From: Stentor roeselii
Lineage: Eukaryota > Ciliophora > Heterotrichea > Heterotrichida > Stentoridae
Assembly (NCBI GenBank): GCA_006503475.1
Contig: RSEH01000080.1
Span: 1-64,000 of the forward strand
Direction of reading: 5' to 3'
Length of the DNA stretch: 64,000 bases
Shown piece after piece: positions 1 through 11,113 of the stretch. The first letter of the stretch is position 1, and each line of letters begins with the position of its first letter. The notes beneath the pieces were generated by a model. The model was not told the origin of the DNA. It saw only the letters and a program-made list of their open reading frames with translations, and did no database searches. Position numbers and translations under genes: made by a program.

Positions 1-1035
1 TTTATAGAAATTGACTTCCATTTTCTATCAATTTTCTAATTTTCTCTACACATTTTTTAAGTATTTTAGATGATTAGTCAGCATGCAGCTTTGAATGATT
101 GTTTGCTAAACTTATTGAATCTTATATTCGAGTGTCTTTTTAGAAAAATTTAGATTTTATAATTCATACTTAATATATAGATCATGCTCTAGAGTATACA
201 TTATGAGTTAATCTTATATTAAGTTGATATTTTAAGCAACATAGAAAAAGATCAAATTTATAATTATCATAAGAGAAATGAGTTCTGTCAAGATTTTATC
301 CTCCTTTGAGGGTTTAGGTATAAATATAGTTAAAATTGTATAAATAATAATAAATTAAACTTAGTTCAGGATTCTTCAAAGACACTTTAACTAATCATTA
401 ATTGAAGGTAAATAGAGTCGTTTATGAGAAACAAAAATTAACCATGCTGATACCGAGAGTATTTCTTACAAAGATGATATCATATTAGGCTAGTTTTTAA
501 TAATATCTATAATTTTATTCGAATCGATAGACAAGTAAGAAATCTGAAGTAAGGTCTAGTTTAATTATATATAAGAATAGTGAACCTTTGACCTCTTATA
601 AGTTTTTAATTGTGTTAATTTTATAACATTTGTCAAGATTACTGAACTCTTGCTGTTCATCTTGAATTTTAGAAATTAGAGATGCTTATAAATGATATTC
701 TTAAATGGTTTTATTCTCTTATTCCAAGCATCAATTAGCTCTTATCTCTGTGATAATTGTACAAAATTACTAACCTTTGAAAATAATATAAAAATATGAG
801 TCTGCCCAATAGATTATGATCTTAATGTTTAATTTGTGAAATAGATTATACTTATAATATCGCCACTGGATCTGCCTATTTTTTAGATTTTTCCAATCAA
901 TACATAAATGAAAATCTCAAAGTACCTTCAGGATCATTTTTAACTCCTGAAAATCCTTTTCCAACAAAAGAAAGAGGGTTTTACTTTCCAAATTCTTATA
1001 TCATTGTAGTAAATCTTTCATCCCTTCACTAATTT
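1..1035. repeat. Long direct repeat, copy A
   Basis: This stretch recurs in the same orientation at 23935-24978, 23.9 kb away, with only scattered substitutions and small indels (well over 90% identical by eye). It starts at or before the window edge. Its right end is sharp: both copies share a short stretch around 'catcccttcac', after which this copy joins a piece of a WD40 gene in reverse orientation, while copy B continues into more of the polycystin-like gene relic. It holds AT-rich non-coding DNA plus the dead 5' end of a gene related to the intact 2966-11113 gene. Confidence 0.93.
692..1020 (+). pseudogene. Dead 5' end of a polycystin-1-like gene
   Basis: Reading from an ATG at 692 gives a signal-peptide-like start, then a Cys-x-x-Cys and a PFPTKERGFYF segment. 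These match the first ~100 residues of the intact 2715-aa protein encoded at 2966-11113 (SYLCSNC, VCP, NPFPTKERGFYF). The frame is broken by several in-frame stops and at least one frame change. One stop is a TGA standing where the intact paralogue has a glycine codon. The relic ends where the direct repeat ends. It is a host gene copy, not a mobile element. Confidence 0.88.
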
Positions 1036-1100
1036 GTTAATACTTTTATCTTATCTTGATTTAATTCAAAAACTACAACGAACTTGCCAATTCTAGAAAT
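1030..1100 (-). pseudogene. Fragment of the 3' end of a WD40 gene
   Basis: On the minus strand this matches the last ~25 codons of the 787-aa WD40 gene at 20280-22643. The shared blocks include 'aatacttttatctt' and 'aactacaa.gaacttgcca'. Only the tail of the gene is present, and it is fused directly to the end of the direct repeat, so it marks an illegitimate junction. No full WD40 copy is attached. Confidence 0.75.
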
Positions 1101-1189
1101 GAATGAAACTTTCATATACTTCTGGAAATTAAAGAAAAAAAACTTTTAAATGTCTTTTAATTCTTTCAATGAATTTCTTGCAAGACTCC

Positions 1190-2050
1190 ACCTTTCCTTA
1201 AGTGTTTCTGATGATAAAGGGATCTGAATTTGGAACAGGGTGAAAAGAACTATTTTTTATTTGTTTGAAACAGTATATTATGTAGTTTGTGCAGTATTAA
1301 AAAAGAGTACTTAATTAATGATCATAGGATATTACAATGGTTTATTCAAACTATTGAAGTAAGTAACTCAAAACTTTTAAATAGAACTTACTGAAAAATT
1401 TAGGAGTTTTAGGTGCGCTTTAGATTAGATGCATTTTTTAATGACTTGACATGAAAATTGATTAATTTTGTTAATTTTAAGACACTTTCCTTGTTTTTAA
1501 GGTTAAAGGTGCATTCAGGTCGAGTAAATTCAGCGGATAATGAGAAAAACAGATAAAAATTTCAAGCTGCTGATTAATAACTGTAAAGTTCTGGAATGCT
1601 AGACTCTAGAAACTTTGCAAATCTTCGAAATTTTTCTTGTTTTTAATGTTTTCTACCCAGCATTATTCAAAAATTCTACTCCTGAATTTTCTAACATTAA
1701 ATAACAGAGAAACCATCATCTTCGAGGATAATCTCTTGTCTGGCTGTCTTTAAAGCACCAAATAATCGCTTATGGTTCAAACAAACTAGTTTTATTCAGC
1801 TTTCAATTGATCAAAGATAAAAATCGAAGATTTTTACAGTAATTTTATTAATTTAACATTTATTAAATCCATCATTTTTTTCGGGGCAAAGAAGGGTGAA
1901 CTGTTTTTGTTAGATTCTGAAACTTCAGTTAAAAAGAAGGTTTTTATTGAAAAACCTGAAAAGGTTCAGGGTAAATTTTTTAAGTTTAAAGGGACTGAAA
2001 GGTGATAGTTTATTCTATTAAAATAATTTTTTTAATTGTGAAAATAAATC
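1190..2050 (+). pseudogene. Eroded WD40 gene, relative of the 35.8 kb gene
   Basis: Broken plus-strand frames here spell WD40-like strings. Near 1205-1370 there is a VSDDKGI-stop-IWN run followed by a second blade ending GLFKLLK. Near 1870-1980 there is FFGAKKGELFLLD. The order and wording match the 35815-37827 gene (SGSSDSSICIWN, GRVNLWS, LLCGTNKGKIFLTT). Many stops interrupt it. DNA from 2050 to about 2700 may be more of the same relic but could not be aligned by eye. Confidence 0.6.
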
Positions 2051-2965
2051 ATTTTTTATCGAGACCAATAAATATATTAATCATCACAGTGATTGGATTA
2101 AATTAGGAAAGTTTAATTGTAATTGTTTTCTTAAGTATTATGCTTGATTTCTATGTTTTTTGAAAATTTTTCAGTGATTTAGAGGATTGTTTATTGTGAA
2201 GGTTTTCAAATATTTCCTTGAAGTATATGTTTTTTTTTATTTGAGAGAATTGCTCAGGATTGACTTCAATCGACATAAACTGGGTTAAATTAAGAAAAAT
2301 GAAAAATTTGAAAGAGCTTCAAAATCAATAAATTTCAGTCAATGTAAAATGCAGTGGAAGAATTGATTTTACCATCATTTGAATATGGGCTAAAAATATA
2401 TTAGGTTAGTTGACAGTGATACCTATCTTTTAGATAATTTAAACCATAAGTTTATGTTTATAGTGCACTCAAGTGGATATAAGATGATTTATAGAAATCT
2501 TAAACCATAGGTATTTCGATTGAAGATGTTCTCTGTGTAAGTGGGTTTTATCTTCTAAAGAATTGATATTTTTCTCTTTCAAATACTATAAAATTATTTC
2601 AAATGAAAAATAAAGACCTAAAGATCATAGAATAAATATTCTACGAAACAGAAATATTCTTTATAAATGATAAATTATTAATCCATAAATCTTTTTACAA
2701 TAAAGCTAAACAACCCTAAATTATAATCATGAATCTCTCAAACCTATTTCTTCTCCGATTCTTCCTAATCCTCTCAAAACCAATTCTGTAACTCCAAAAA
2801 GTTTCCTAAAATTTTCAAAACTTTAATTCAATTTTTTCCACAAGCAATAAATGATTAATCCTAATTCAAATAACCATCTAACTAAAAGAATCCTTCTCCT
2901 CACATAATTAACTCTCTATTCTCCAAAACAACTAAACTAATTCCAATTCAAATAAAAACATATAA

Positions 2966-5900
2966 ATGTCTTTGATCCTCCAAGTTTTCATCCTGTTCCA
3001 GACCACATCAACTTCATACCTCTGCAGCAACTGTTCAAAATCACTGACCCTTTCAACCACCACAAAAGTAGGAGTATGTCCAACAGGTTTCACAACAAAC
3101 CTCTCAACCTGCATCTTTAAATCATCTTACCAAGTAGATCTTGATTTCACCAATTACATATCCTTTTCAAAATCAAGTATTTCCAGTTTTTCTTTACGTT
3201 CAGGAACCTTCCAAACAACAGGAAATCCATTTCCAACAAAAGAAAGAGGTTTTTACTTCCCTTTAAACTCTTTCTTAACAGGAACAAGTCCTTTTATCCC
3301 ATCTCCAACATTATCATTCAGCATGTTAATCCGAGTCTTCGACAACGGATCACTTTTTTCAATCTTCGGTAAGACCTCTTATCTAGAACTCAAAGGAAAA
3401 GACATAATTTCTCTTAACTATCGTTATTGTGGACCTGACCAACTTTGCAACTTTTCCGAAAATTTAATTCATTTCGAAATCACGAAAACAATAAAAAACC
3501 CTTGGATCTTAATTCTCTTTAACATAAAAGAAACTGAAATCATCGAAATTTCCCTTTTTTTAAACTTGGAAGAAACCTTTAAAATTTCCATCGATGGAGA
3601 AAATGCGATTGGAATCAAAGACCTCAGCGAAAAGTTTACTTTAAAAATCGCGAAAGAAACTGAAGGATTTAGTGGATTTTTTTATTATTTTCAATTGGAT
3701 AATCATTCACTTAACTATTTCACTGATTTCGGCCAAATTTCTACATGTGACCCTTTTTATTACCTGGAAAACAACAAGTGCTTTTATAAAAATTGCTCGA
3801 ATTTAAGTCCTTTGTGGACAGTGCGAGAAGAATGCTCGACATGCTACACAAATCAATGTTTAACTTGTAATTCTTTCAGTTCTGACTCTTGTTCATCTGC
3901 GACTTTTCGATGTGAAAAAGGATGCACAAGATGCTCTTTGAATTCCTGTGAAGTTTGTGATACGAGTTATTTTAAACTAAATAACGGAACCACTTATTGT
4001 AATGAATCAATTCAAGTGAATCTTCTTAGAAATCATCTTGACTTTCATATAGTTTCAGGAAAAAATGGAAAAACTGACTCGAAAAACAATCCTGAAAATG
4101 ACGACCCGGTCTTTGTAGAAGGTCGAGGATTTTATTTTGATGGAGACGCGTTTTTAACGACTGCTACGAGTTTTATCATTCCTCAGGATTTCTGTGTTTT
4201 TTTCTGGGTGCTTCCAGTCTCCGGGACGATTTTTAGCAAAGGTGCAGTTCTTGAAGTATTATTTGAAAAAAGATCAAATCAGCTGATTTCTTCGATATTT
4301 TTTGAAAATAATGAAAATTTCACTTCGACTTTAATTAAATTGACAACTGCTTCGAAGTCAACTTGGCAGTCGTTTTATCTCCAAGTTGAGAATAATTTAA
4401 AAGGAGAGATAAAATTCGGGTTTAAAGACCAGGCCAACGTCTTTTACTCAAAAGGCGCTTTGTTTGTAGATAGTCTTGAAAATCAGTTTTTTCTTGGAAA
4501 AGGATCTGAAGGGTTTATTGGTTTTATTGCGAATTTTGCAGTTTCTTCGAAAGTTTTTAACCATTTTTTAGACTTGTACTTTCTTTACTCTGCCTTCAGC
4601 TCCTTATATGGGACAAGGCTTAACTCTTGTTATGAGTCCGCAACGACCTCTTGCAACATCACCTGTGAAAATTGTGATCTTTGCAGTGATAGTTCAAATG
4701 GTCTTTGTTTTCTCTGCCCTGTTGGAAGTTTCTTTGATGAAGTGACTTGCGCTGCTTTAGAAGAGAAAAAAGGGTTTATTGCTTTTAAAGGAAATTTTTA
4801 CACTAATAGAGGCTCGTGTTCTTTGAGCTTTAAAGGACTTGAATGCACTTTTTGCTATTTTCCTTATGTTTTGTTTGAAAACCTCTGCATTTCCTTTTGT
4901 CCTTCAGGTTATGTGAATGATTCAAGTGTCTGTATTTTTCAATATTCTGAAGTTTTAAGCTTTTTTGGAAATAATTCGTTCAATGTCTCAGTTTTAGGAA
5001 ATATCAGTTTGGGTAGTAGTAGTCTTGAGTACCCGAATTTGGACTTTAATGACCCGATTCCAGCTTATAACAGGGGGTATTACTTTAAATCGAATTCTTT
5101 TATGAAAACTTCATTTGTTACTCTTGGCCCGAGGTTTAAGATCACTGCTTGGATTTTGAGTTTTTTACATGGTGTGATGTTGAGAAAGTACAAATCAGAT
5201 AATTCTACAAATTTAATGATAAATGTGACTAAAACTTATGATTTTTCTGCAAATGTTTCTACTTTGTTTCATAATATCTCACTTCTCATCACACGGTATT
5301 TAATTTATGAAAGGAAAACTTGGGATCTTATTAGTCTTACCGCTTCTTATGAACCTAACACCCTGACATCAACATTTTCAATGAAAATTAATGGAATTAC
5401 TTATTCATTGTTCTTTGCATCTCCAGTCAAAAAGATTGAATTCGATTTTTTTGAAGATGAGAAAAACTCTGAACTTTTTTTCGGCTCAAATAAAAATGAT
5501 GGATTTTTAGGATTTATTTACCTGTTAAAAATTTACAATAATGATATCCCTGAAGTAATTTATACAATTTCAATGAATAGAAGCCCATTTCCTAATATTT
5601 TTCCAGATCCTTGCAATATAACCCATTTCAATCAAATTTCAGGATCTTTTAATGTGATATGTCGAAAATGTTTAGAAACCTGCATCAACGGGTGTCTTCG
5701 AGCAACTGACTGTTCTTTATGTAAAAAAAAGCTCTGTAAAGACTGTTCAAGTTTTGAGTCTCAATGTTTATCTTGTAAAACAGGAGCATTTTTAGACTTT
5801 CAAGGAAACTGTGAATGTAAAGATCAATACTTTGAAAATTCTACTCTTAATGAATGTTTCAGTTGTGCTGATAATTGTTTGAAGTGTAACGGGACACTAG

Positions 5901-8900
5901 ATAAAGATTGTTTAGTATGCACCTCAGGTTACATGTTTTTCACAAACTTAAAAAAATGCATCGCAGCTGAAGTATGTCCAGGACTCGACTCATCATCTTC
6001 AATCTGCACAAAAAACGAAACCTTTTCGATTTATCGAGAATTCAATAGTTTCAGTAATATCTTCAATGATAGTTCAAATCAAATTTCTTTTAAAACTTTT
6101 GAAAATCCTTGGGTGATTATTGGTCGAGGACTTTACTTCAACAGTAGTAACTTTTTAATGATGGATGAAAAAAATAGATTTAAATTCGGGCCTGAATTCA
6201 CCATCACGATTTGGGCGAAGGTTTATGGTTCAGGAAGTTTATTTAAAAGAGTTGATCAGAACACTTTGATTGATATTCAAGTTGATTTTTTTTCTTTAAA
6301 TTCAAGTTTTCATGTTCGGAATCATCAACTTCAGATAAAAAATTCGGAATTTTCTTCATTTTCTGGAGAATGGAAATTTTTTCAGTCTTTTGTTGGTTCT
6401 TTGAATAGTTCTTTTGAATTTTTTTCTGAAAAGAGTTCTGTTCAAATGAGTATTTTTTTTGATTGGTTTAAAGATTCGAGATTTTCAGAGACTTTTATTG
6501 GAAAGTTTAAAGGGTTTATTTGGAGTATTGAAATTTGTAATGTTTTGCAACAGGTGTTTGAAAATTATGATGGAGGACCTTTTGGAATTGTTGGAAGAAT
6601 TAGTGAATGTGGAGTTTTACAGTTTGGAGATTATTGTGAGGATTGTCCGGATTTTTGTAATATGGGATGTAGAAGGTCTAAGAATTGTGAAATGTGTTAC
6701 GATGAGTTTTGTATGAAATGCTCTTTTGAGATGGTTTGTGATGAGTGTTTTCCAGGATATTTTTTATTATCAGGCACTTGCCATCAATGTCCAGAAGACT
6801 GTTTAACCTGCGACTCAAACTCCTCATGCACATCCTGCATCTCATCAAACACCGACCTAACAACCAAAAGATGCAAATGCCAAGATGGTTTCTTCAACGA
6901 AACCTCTCTAACCCTCCAAGATTCATGCAAAAAATGCGATTCAAGCTGCTTAAAATGCACTTCCTTAAAAACCTGCATCACATGTAGAGACCCCAATGCA
7001 GAAAAAGACGAAAATTCCGAATGTATCTGTAAATCAAATTTTTACTTAAATCCTTTAACTTCAAACTGCTCAGAATGTGAAAAAAACTGCGAAAAATGTT
7101 CAAATATTAAAAATTGCACATCATGTAAATACGAAAATTCACGACTTGACACAGGACAATGTTTTTGCAACGATGGGTACTTTGAAGACTCTGCCAATTG
7201 CATGAAGTGCGATTTTGACTGTCTTTCATGTAAAAACCTCAGCTTTTGTCTTATTTGCAAAGGAAATAAAGTATCAATAGAAGGAAACTGCCAATGCAAA
7301 AAAGGCTGGTTTTTGAAAGAAAATGAAAAAAATTGTAGTCCTTGTTTTTTCCTTTGTGAAGACTGCACATCTGAATTTAACTGCTTGTCTTGTACTTTAA
7401 ATTCTGAGTTAATAGAAAAAAAATGCACCTGCAAACTCGGCTTTTATCTAAAAAAAAATGAATGTGTTAAATATGACACTCTTTCTATGAAGTTCAAGGA
7501 AGGGTTTTTGAAAATCGACTTGAAATTCTCAAAAGATATGAAAAATCTCACTGTTGATAAAATTTTTGGAAATTCTTATGAAAGACTTTTTGGGCAAGGG
7601 TCTTTTTTGCTTCAGAATGATGAGAATAGATTTGTTTTGCATCTTGGAAAAAATTATAGCACGCGGTTGAATGATGAAAAAATTAAAATTGAATGTGAAG
7701 GACTTGAAAAAGAAGATTTTTTTTGCTATGAAGGGTATTCGGTTAGTGTTAAAAAAGAAAGTGATTTTCCGGCACCTGTCGCAAAAATTTTTATTGATGA
7801 AAAATGTGGAAGAAGAATTTTACTTGATGGAAGGTTTTCTGAAGGAGGATTGAATTTTGAACTGGGTTTTAAGTGGATGAGTGGAGAGGATCGGATTGTG
7901 TTTAGTGAAAAATCGGTTGTTGAATTGAATTTGGATGATATTGAAAAGATTTTTTTTAGGAATGAAGGTTTTATTAATGTTACTTTGCAGGTATTTAATG
8001 TTTATCAGAAAACAGACTCTAAGACTATAGCTGTTAAAATACCATCTGAAAGTTCATTTTATGTCACTCTCAACTCAAGCACGAAACTTGAATGTTATTA
8101 TTCCCAAACCTGCGAATTTTTCATATTAAAAGCCTTTTCTTGTCTAACTTCCCCATCACTCCAATTCAACTGGTCCCAAATTCCAGACCCTTCAAAAACT
8201 GCTTCAGAAAACCCAAAAGCCATTTCAACCCAATCACGCCAAAAGTCATCCCTTTTAATCCTCGGCAAATCTCTCCAACCAAAAACCTACAAATTTCAAC
8301 TAACCACTTTAAACTCATCAGGAATTGAAATATCAAAGAAAGAACTAGAAATAACAATAAAAAGAGAGAAGCCATTGATAGTCCTCGATAGAAGCTTTGG
8401 TGACGTAAGTCGCTTTGAAGACCTTTTGATAAACGCCTCTTTAAGTGTGAATCCAAATAACGATGCAGGTCTCAGGTACTTTTGGGAAGTATTTCTTGAT
8501 GAAGTTTTAAAATTTGAAAGTCCTTTCTTGAAGATATCAAAAGAAAGAATATCAAAATTTGACTTTTTTTTCATTTCTCTTCAAGTTTGTGACTCTGGAA
8601 GTGAAGACCTCTGCAGCTTGATCAGTGGAAGGGTTAATATCAAGAGTCATCTAACAGGAAAAGCAAGGATTTTAAACAAGTCGAATAAACTCTTGGAAAG
8701 AATTTCAAGTAATAAAGAAACTTTTGTGAAAGTGGAAATTGAGTCTTTTTTTCCGATAAAAGAACTTACATGGAGCCTGGATTCAAATAAAACGATTTTA
8801 AGCTCAAGTTTAAATTTTCTACTGTCACCATTAAATCTTTTCATAGGAAAGACTTATGTTTTGAACGTGAAAGTCAAGTTTTACTTGAGTGAAGTGTTGT

Positions 8901-11113
8901 TTTCTTCAAGTTTTCAGTTAAATCACGCTCCTGATTCAGGTGTTTTTTTGGTAGACCCGAAAACTGGAAATGAACTTGAAACGATTTTTACATTCTTGGC
9001 GATTGACTGGAAAGATGAAGAAGAAGACTACCCCTTGCTATACGAGTTCGGGTATAAAAGTTCAGAATCGAGTATGAGTTTTATTTCTCAGCAACAAAAT
9101 GTTTATTTCACGAAACTCTGTGATTTTGGAAGAAATCTTCAAGGAACTCTTTTTGTTTTTGACTCACTTGGAGACTTTGCAAGTCGAGAGGAAAGTTTTC
9201 AAATTGAGAAGTCAAATATTTATGGCAAAGATATTTTCAATGAAATTTTTAATGAAATTGTTCTTGATCATCAGTTGCCTGTTGTTGTTTTTAATCTTTT
9301 TCATTTTATTGCTTTGAATCATTCTGAGGAACTTGGACTGAGATTTGATGTTTTTGATTTTGCTGTGAAAAGTATGAAAAAATATCTAAATCATTCAGTT
9401 TTTAATGATTTTTTAGTTAAACAGTTCAGCAATGTTTTGAAAAATTTTGTATTGTCTGAGGATTTTTTTCATTTTGAGGAAAATGGAATTGGCAGAGTTG
9501 AAAGTAAAGAGGTTATGAGAAGATGTTTTTTTAATTCATTGGCAGTGGTCGAATTGATGGAAGACTTTCTGGAAAAGATCAAAGAAATAACATTGGAAAA
9601 AAATTATTTTGAAATTGGATTTGATAAGTTTCTAGTTACTTTATTAATTGGAGTGATAGATGCAATATTTACAGAAAACATGAAAGTTAACTCTCCAAAT
9701 GGTATTGAACTTTTTATTAGAATTAGAAAAAATATCAACTTGATCAATGATTTAGTTTTAGATAGATTGATTTTTGATTCAAGTTTTAGATACAGCTCTT
9801 CAAATATCTCTGTTCAAGTAGAAATTGTGGAAGGTGAAGAATTTAACAAAAAGTTCTTTGAACATGGTGAATATTTATTGAATTTCAACAATTTAACCTC
9901 AAATTTAAATAAATCTTCAGGGAATTACTGTGTTAATACTGGGGTGATAGTTGCAGAAACTGGAGATATTTTAACTGTCAGTGTTTTTGAGGTTGATAGC
10001 AGGTCTCAAGTTTATCTTAATGAAGGATTCAGCTCTTTTAAAGTAGAAATTTCCAATCTTGATGTAAAAGGATGCTATTATCTTGACTTTAAAAATAAAT
10101 TGTTTACTGATGAAAAGTGTAGATTGTATCAAGGTAAAAAATATTACTGTGAATGTGATTTTTCTGTTATAAATTCAGAGTTTTTTATCACTTTTAATTT
10201 GAGTTACTTGGATCATGATCTAAATTTTAAGAGATTTTATTGGAAAAAACCTGCGGTTTTTTTAATTTGCTCTTTTTATCTTTTGGGGGTGGCATTGGTT
10301 ATTTTCTGTTGGTATTTTGATTATAAAGAAAGTAAACAAATGATCAACATCAAGCCGATCTTTCCTAATGCTGAGATATCTTTTGCAGATAATCAGAATG
10401 AAGGTGCTAATTTCAACCAGAGTCATGATTCTACTTTTCATGAAAATTTCAAGAGTGAAAACAAGTTCTTGAAGGAACCTAAAATAACTCATAAATTTGA
10501 TAAATCACTTTCGGATAATCAGGAGATCATTTCTCATATTGAGCGAGAAGAGATTTCTTTAAAAATTGACGAAATTAATAACAAGATTGAACATAAATGT
10601 AAATATTCTGAAAATTTTCACCAGATTATGGCAAGATTACTTAATTTTTCAAAGAAACTAGCACTTGTTAAAGTCTTTCTGATAAATGAAGATTCCAGAC
10701 TGTCGAATTGTTTAAAGCTGACCCTCAAAATATCAATTCATCTTTTAATGTTATCATTTTATTTTGATAAAATTGTTGAAACTAACAATATGATTTCTTT
10801 CAGTCTTACCACAATCAGCATTATTCCTCTTCATATTTTGCTATCAGTTGGAATATCAGAGCTGAATAAAAGGGTATTTTGTTCAGATTTTAAAGTATTT
10901 ATAAAAATTTCCCTTCTCGGATTTCTTAATTTATCTATTGCTGCATCAACAATTTACATCCATTTAGAAATGTCTTTGCAGAAAAGCAGATTAAGTATCA
11001 TTCCCATCATATTTTGTGTTTTACTTGATTTAACTTTTATCGATTTGCTGGAAACGCTAGTAAAAGAATTTTTATTTACCCCGGTGTGGAGATTTCTTAA
11101 TAAAATGTTTTAA
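2966..11113 (+). CDS. Polycystin-1-like giant surface protein (LamG-like/Cys-rich/GPS/multi-TM)
   Basis: This 2715-aa protein starts with a signal peptide (about residues 1-17). Four laminin-G/concanavalin-like modules follow, each carrying an RG(F/Y/L)YF anchor at about residues 93, 387, 701 and 1053. They are separated by cysteine clusters and followed by a furin/growth-factor-receptor-type Cys-rich block (about 1220-1500). Next come PKD/REJ-like beta modules (about 1600-1700) and a GPS-like motif with a C...C.C pattern near 2369-2400. A TM helix lies at about 2427-2450, then a ~130-aa charged cytoplasmic linker, and four or so TM helices (about 2586-2709). This order resembles polycystin-1/REJ proteins, which act in mechanosensory or adhesion signalling; that role is inferred here. 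I see no PLAT domain. Two dead relatives lie in the window. The ATG follows an AC-rich leader and gives a good signal peptide. Confidence 0.8.
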   Translation: MSLILQVFILFQTTSTSYLCSNCSKSLTLSTTTKVGVCPTGFTTNLSTCIFKSSYQVDLDFTNYISFSKSSISSFSLRSGTFQTTGNPFPTKERGFYFPLNSFLTGTSPFIPSPTLSFSMLIRVFDNGSLFSIFGKTSYLELKGKDIISLNYRYCGPDQLCNFSENLIHFEITKTIKNPWILILFNIKETEIIEISLFLNLEETFKISIDGENAIGIKDLSEKFTLKIAKETEGFSGFFYYFQLDNHSLNYFTDFGQISTCDPFYYLENNKCFYKNCSNLSPLWTVREECSTCYTNQCLTCNSFSSDSCSSATFRCEKGCTRCSLNSCEVCDTSYFKLNNGTTYCNESIQVNLLRNHLDFHIVSGKNGKTDSKNNPENDDPVFVEGRGFYFDGDAFLTTATSFIIPQDFCVFFWVLPVSGTIFSKGAVLEVLFEKRSNQLISSIFFENNENFTSTLIKLTTASKSTWQSFYLQVENNLKGEIKFGFKDQANVFYSKGALFVDSLENQFFLGKGSEGFIGFIANFAVSSKVFNHFLDLYFLYSAFSSLYGTRLNSCYESATTSCNITCENCDLCSDSSNGLCFLCPVGSFFDEVTCAALEEKKGFIAFKGNFYTNRGSCSLSFKGLECTFCYFPYVLFENLCISFCPSGYVNDSSVCIFQYSEVLSFFGNNSFNVSVLGNISLGSSSLEYPNLDFNDPIPAYNRGYYFKSNSFMKTSFVTLGPRFKITAWILSFLHGVMLRKYKSDNSTNLMINVTKTYDFSANVSTLFHNISLLITRYLIYERKTWDLISLTASYEPNTLTSTFSMKINGITYSLFFASPVKKIEFDFFEDEKNSELFFGSNKNDGFLGFIYLLKIYNNDIPEVIYTISMNRSPFPNIFPDPCNITHFNQISGSFNVICRKCLETCINGCLRATDCSLCKKKLCKDCSSFESQCLSCKTGAFLDFQGNCECKDQYFENSTLNECFSCADNCLKCNGTLDKDCLVCTSGYMFFTNLKKCIAAEVCPGLDSSSSICTKNETFSIYREFNSFSNIFNDSSNQISFKTFENPWVIIGRGLYFNSSNFLMMDEKNRFKFGPEFTITIWAKVYGSGSLFKRVDQNTLIDIQVDFFSLNSSFHVRNHQLQIKNSEFSSFSGEWKFFQSFVGSLNSSFEFFSEKSSVQMSIFFDWFKDSRFSETFIGKFKGFIWSIEICNVLQQVFENYDGGPFGIVGRISECGVLQFGDYCEDCPDFCNMGCRRSKNCEMCYDEFCMKCSFEMVCDECFPGYFLLSGTCHQCPEDCLTCDSNSSCTSCISSNTDLTTKRCKCQDGFFNETSLTLQDSCKKCDSSCLKCTSLKTCITCRDPNAEKDENSECICKSNFYLNPLTSNCSECEKNCEKCSNIKNCTSCKYENSRLDTGQCFCNDGYFEDSANCMKCDFDCLSCKNLSFCLICKGNKVSIEGNCQCKKGWFLKENEKNCSPCFFLCEDCTSEFNCLSCTLNSELIEKKCTCKLGFYLKKNECVKYDTLSMKFKEGFLKIDLKFSKDMKNLTVDKIFGNSYERLFGQGSFLLQNDENRFVLHLGKNYSTRLNDEKIKIECEGLEKEDFFCYEGYSVSVKKESDFPAPVAKIFIDEKCGRRILLDGRFSEGGLNFELGFKWMSGEDRIVFSEKSVVELNLDDIEKIFFRNEGFINVTLQVFNVYQKTDSKTIAVKIPSESSFYVTLNSSTKLECYYSQTCEFFILKAFSCLTSPSLQFNWSQIPDPSKTASENPKAISTQSRQKSSLLILGKSLQPKTYKFQLTTLNSSGIEISKKELEITIKREKPLIVLDRSFGDVSRFEDLLINASLSVNPNNDAGLRYFWEVFLDEVLKFESPFLKISKERISKFDFFFISLQVCDSGSEDLCSLISGRVNIKSHLTGKARILNKSNKLLERISSNKETFVKVEIESFFPIKELTWSLDSNKTILSSSLNFLLSPLNLFIGKTYVLNVKVKFYLSEVLFSSSFQLNHAPDSGVFLVDPKTGNELETIFTFLAIDWKDEEEDYPLLYEFGYKSSESSMSFISQQQNVYFTKLCDFGRNLQGTLFVFDSLGDFASREESFQIEKSNIYGKDIFNEIFNEIVLDHQLPVVVFNLFHFIALNHSEELGLRFDVFDFAVKSMKKYLNHSVFNDFLVKQFSNVLKNFVLSEDFFHFEENGIGRVESKEVMRRCFFNSLAVVELMEDFLEKIKEITLEKNYFEIGFDKFLVTLLIGVIDAIFTENMKVNSPNGIELFIRIRKNINLINDLVLDRLIFDSSFRYSSSNISVQVEIVEGEEFNKKFFEHGEYLLNFNNLTSNLNKSSGNYCVNTGVIVAETGDILTVSVFEVDSRSQVYLNEGFSSFKVEISNLDVKGCYYLDFKNKLFTDEKCRLYQGKKYYCECDFSVINSEFFITFNLSYLDHDLNFKRFYWKKPAVFLICSFYLLGVALVIFCWYFDYKESKQMINIKPIFPNAEISFADNQNEGANFNQSHDSTFHENFKSENKFLKEPKITHKFDKSLSDNQEIISHIEREEISLKIDEINNKIEHKCKYSENFHQIMARLLNFSKKLALVKVFLINEDSRLSNCLKLTLKISIHLLMLSFYFDKIVETNNMISFSLTTISIIPLHILLSVGISELNKRVFCSDFKVFIKISLLGFLNLSIAASTIYIHLEMSLQKSRLSIIPIIFCVLLDLTFIDLLETLVKEFLFTPVWRFLNKMF

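Noticed and set aside
7042-7434. 130-codon minus-strand frame within the Cys-rich region of the polycystin-like gene
   Set aside because: It is an antisense shadow of cysteine-rich codons with no domain; the plus-strand gene explains the composition.
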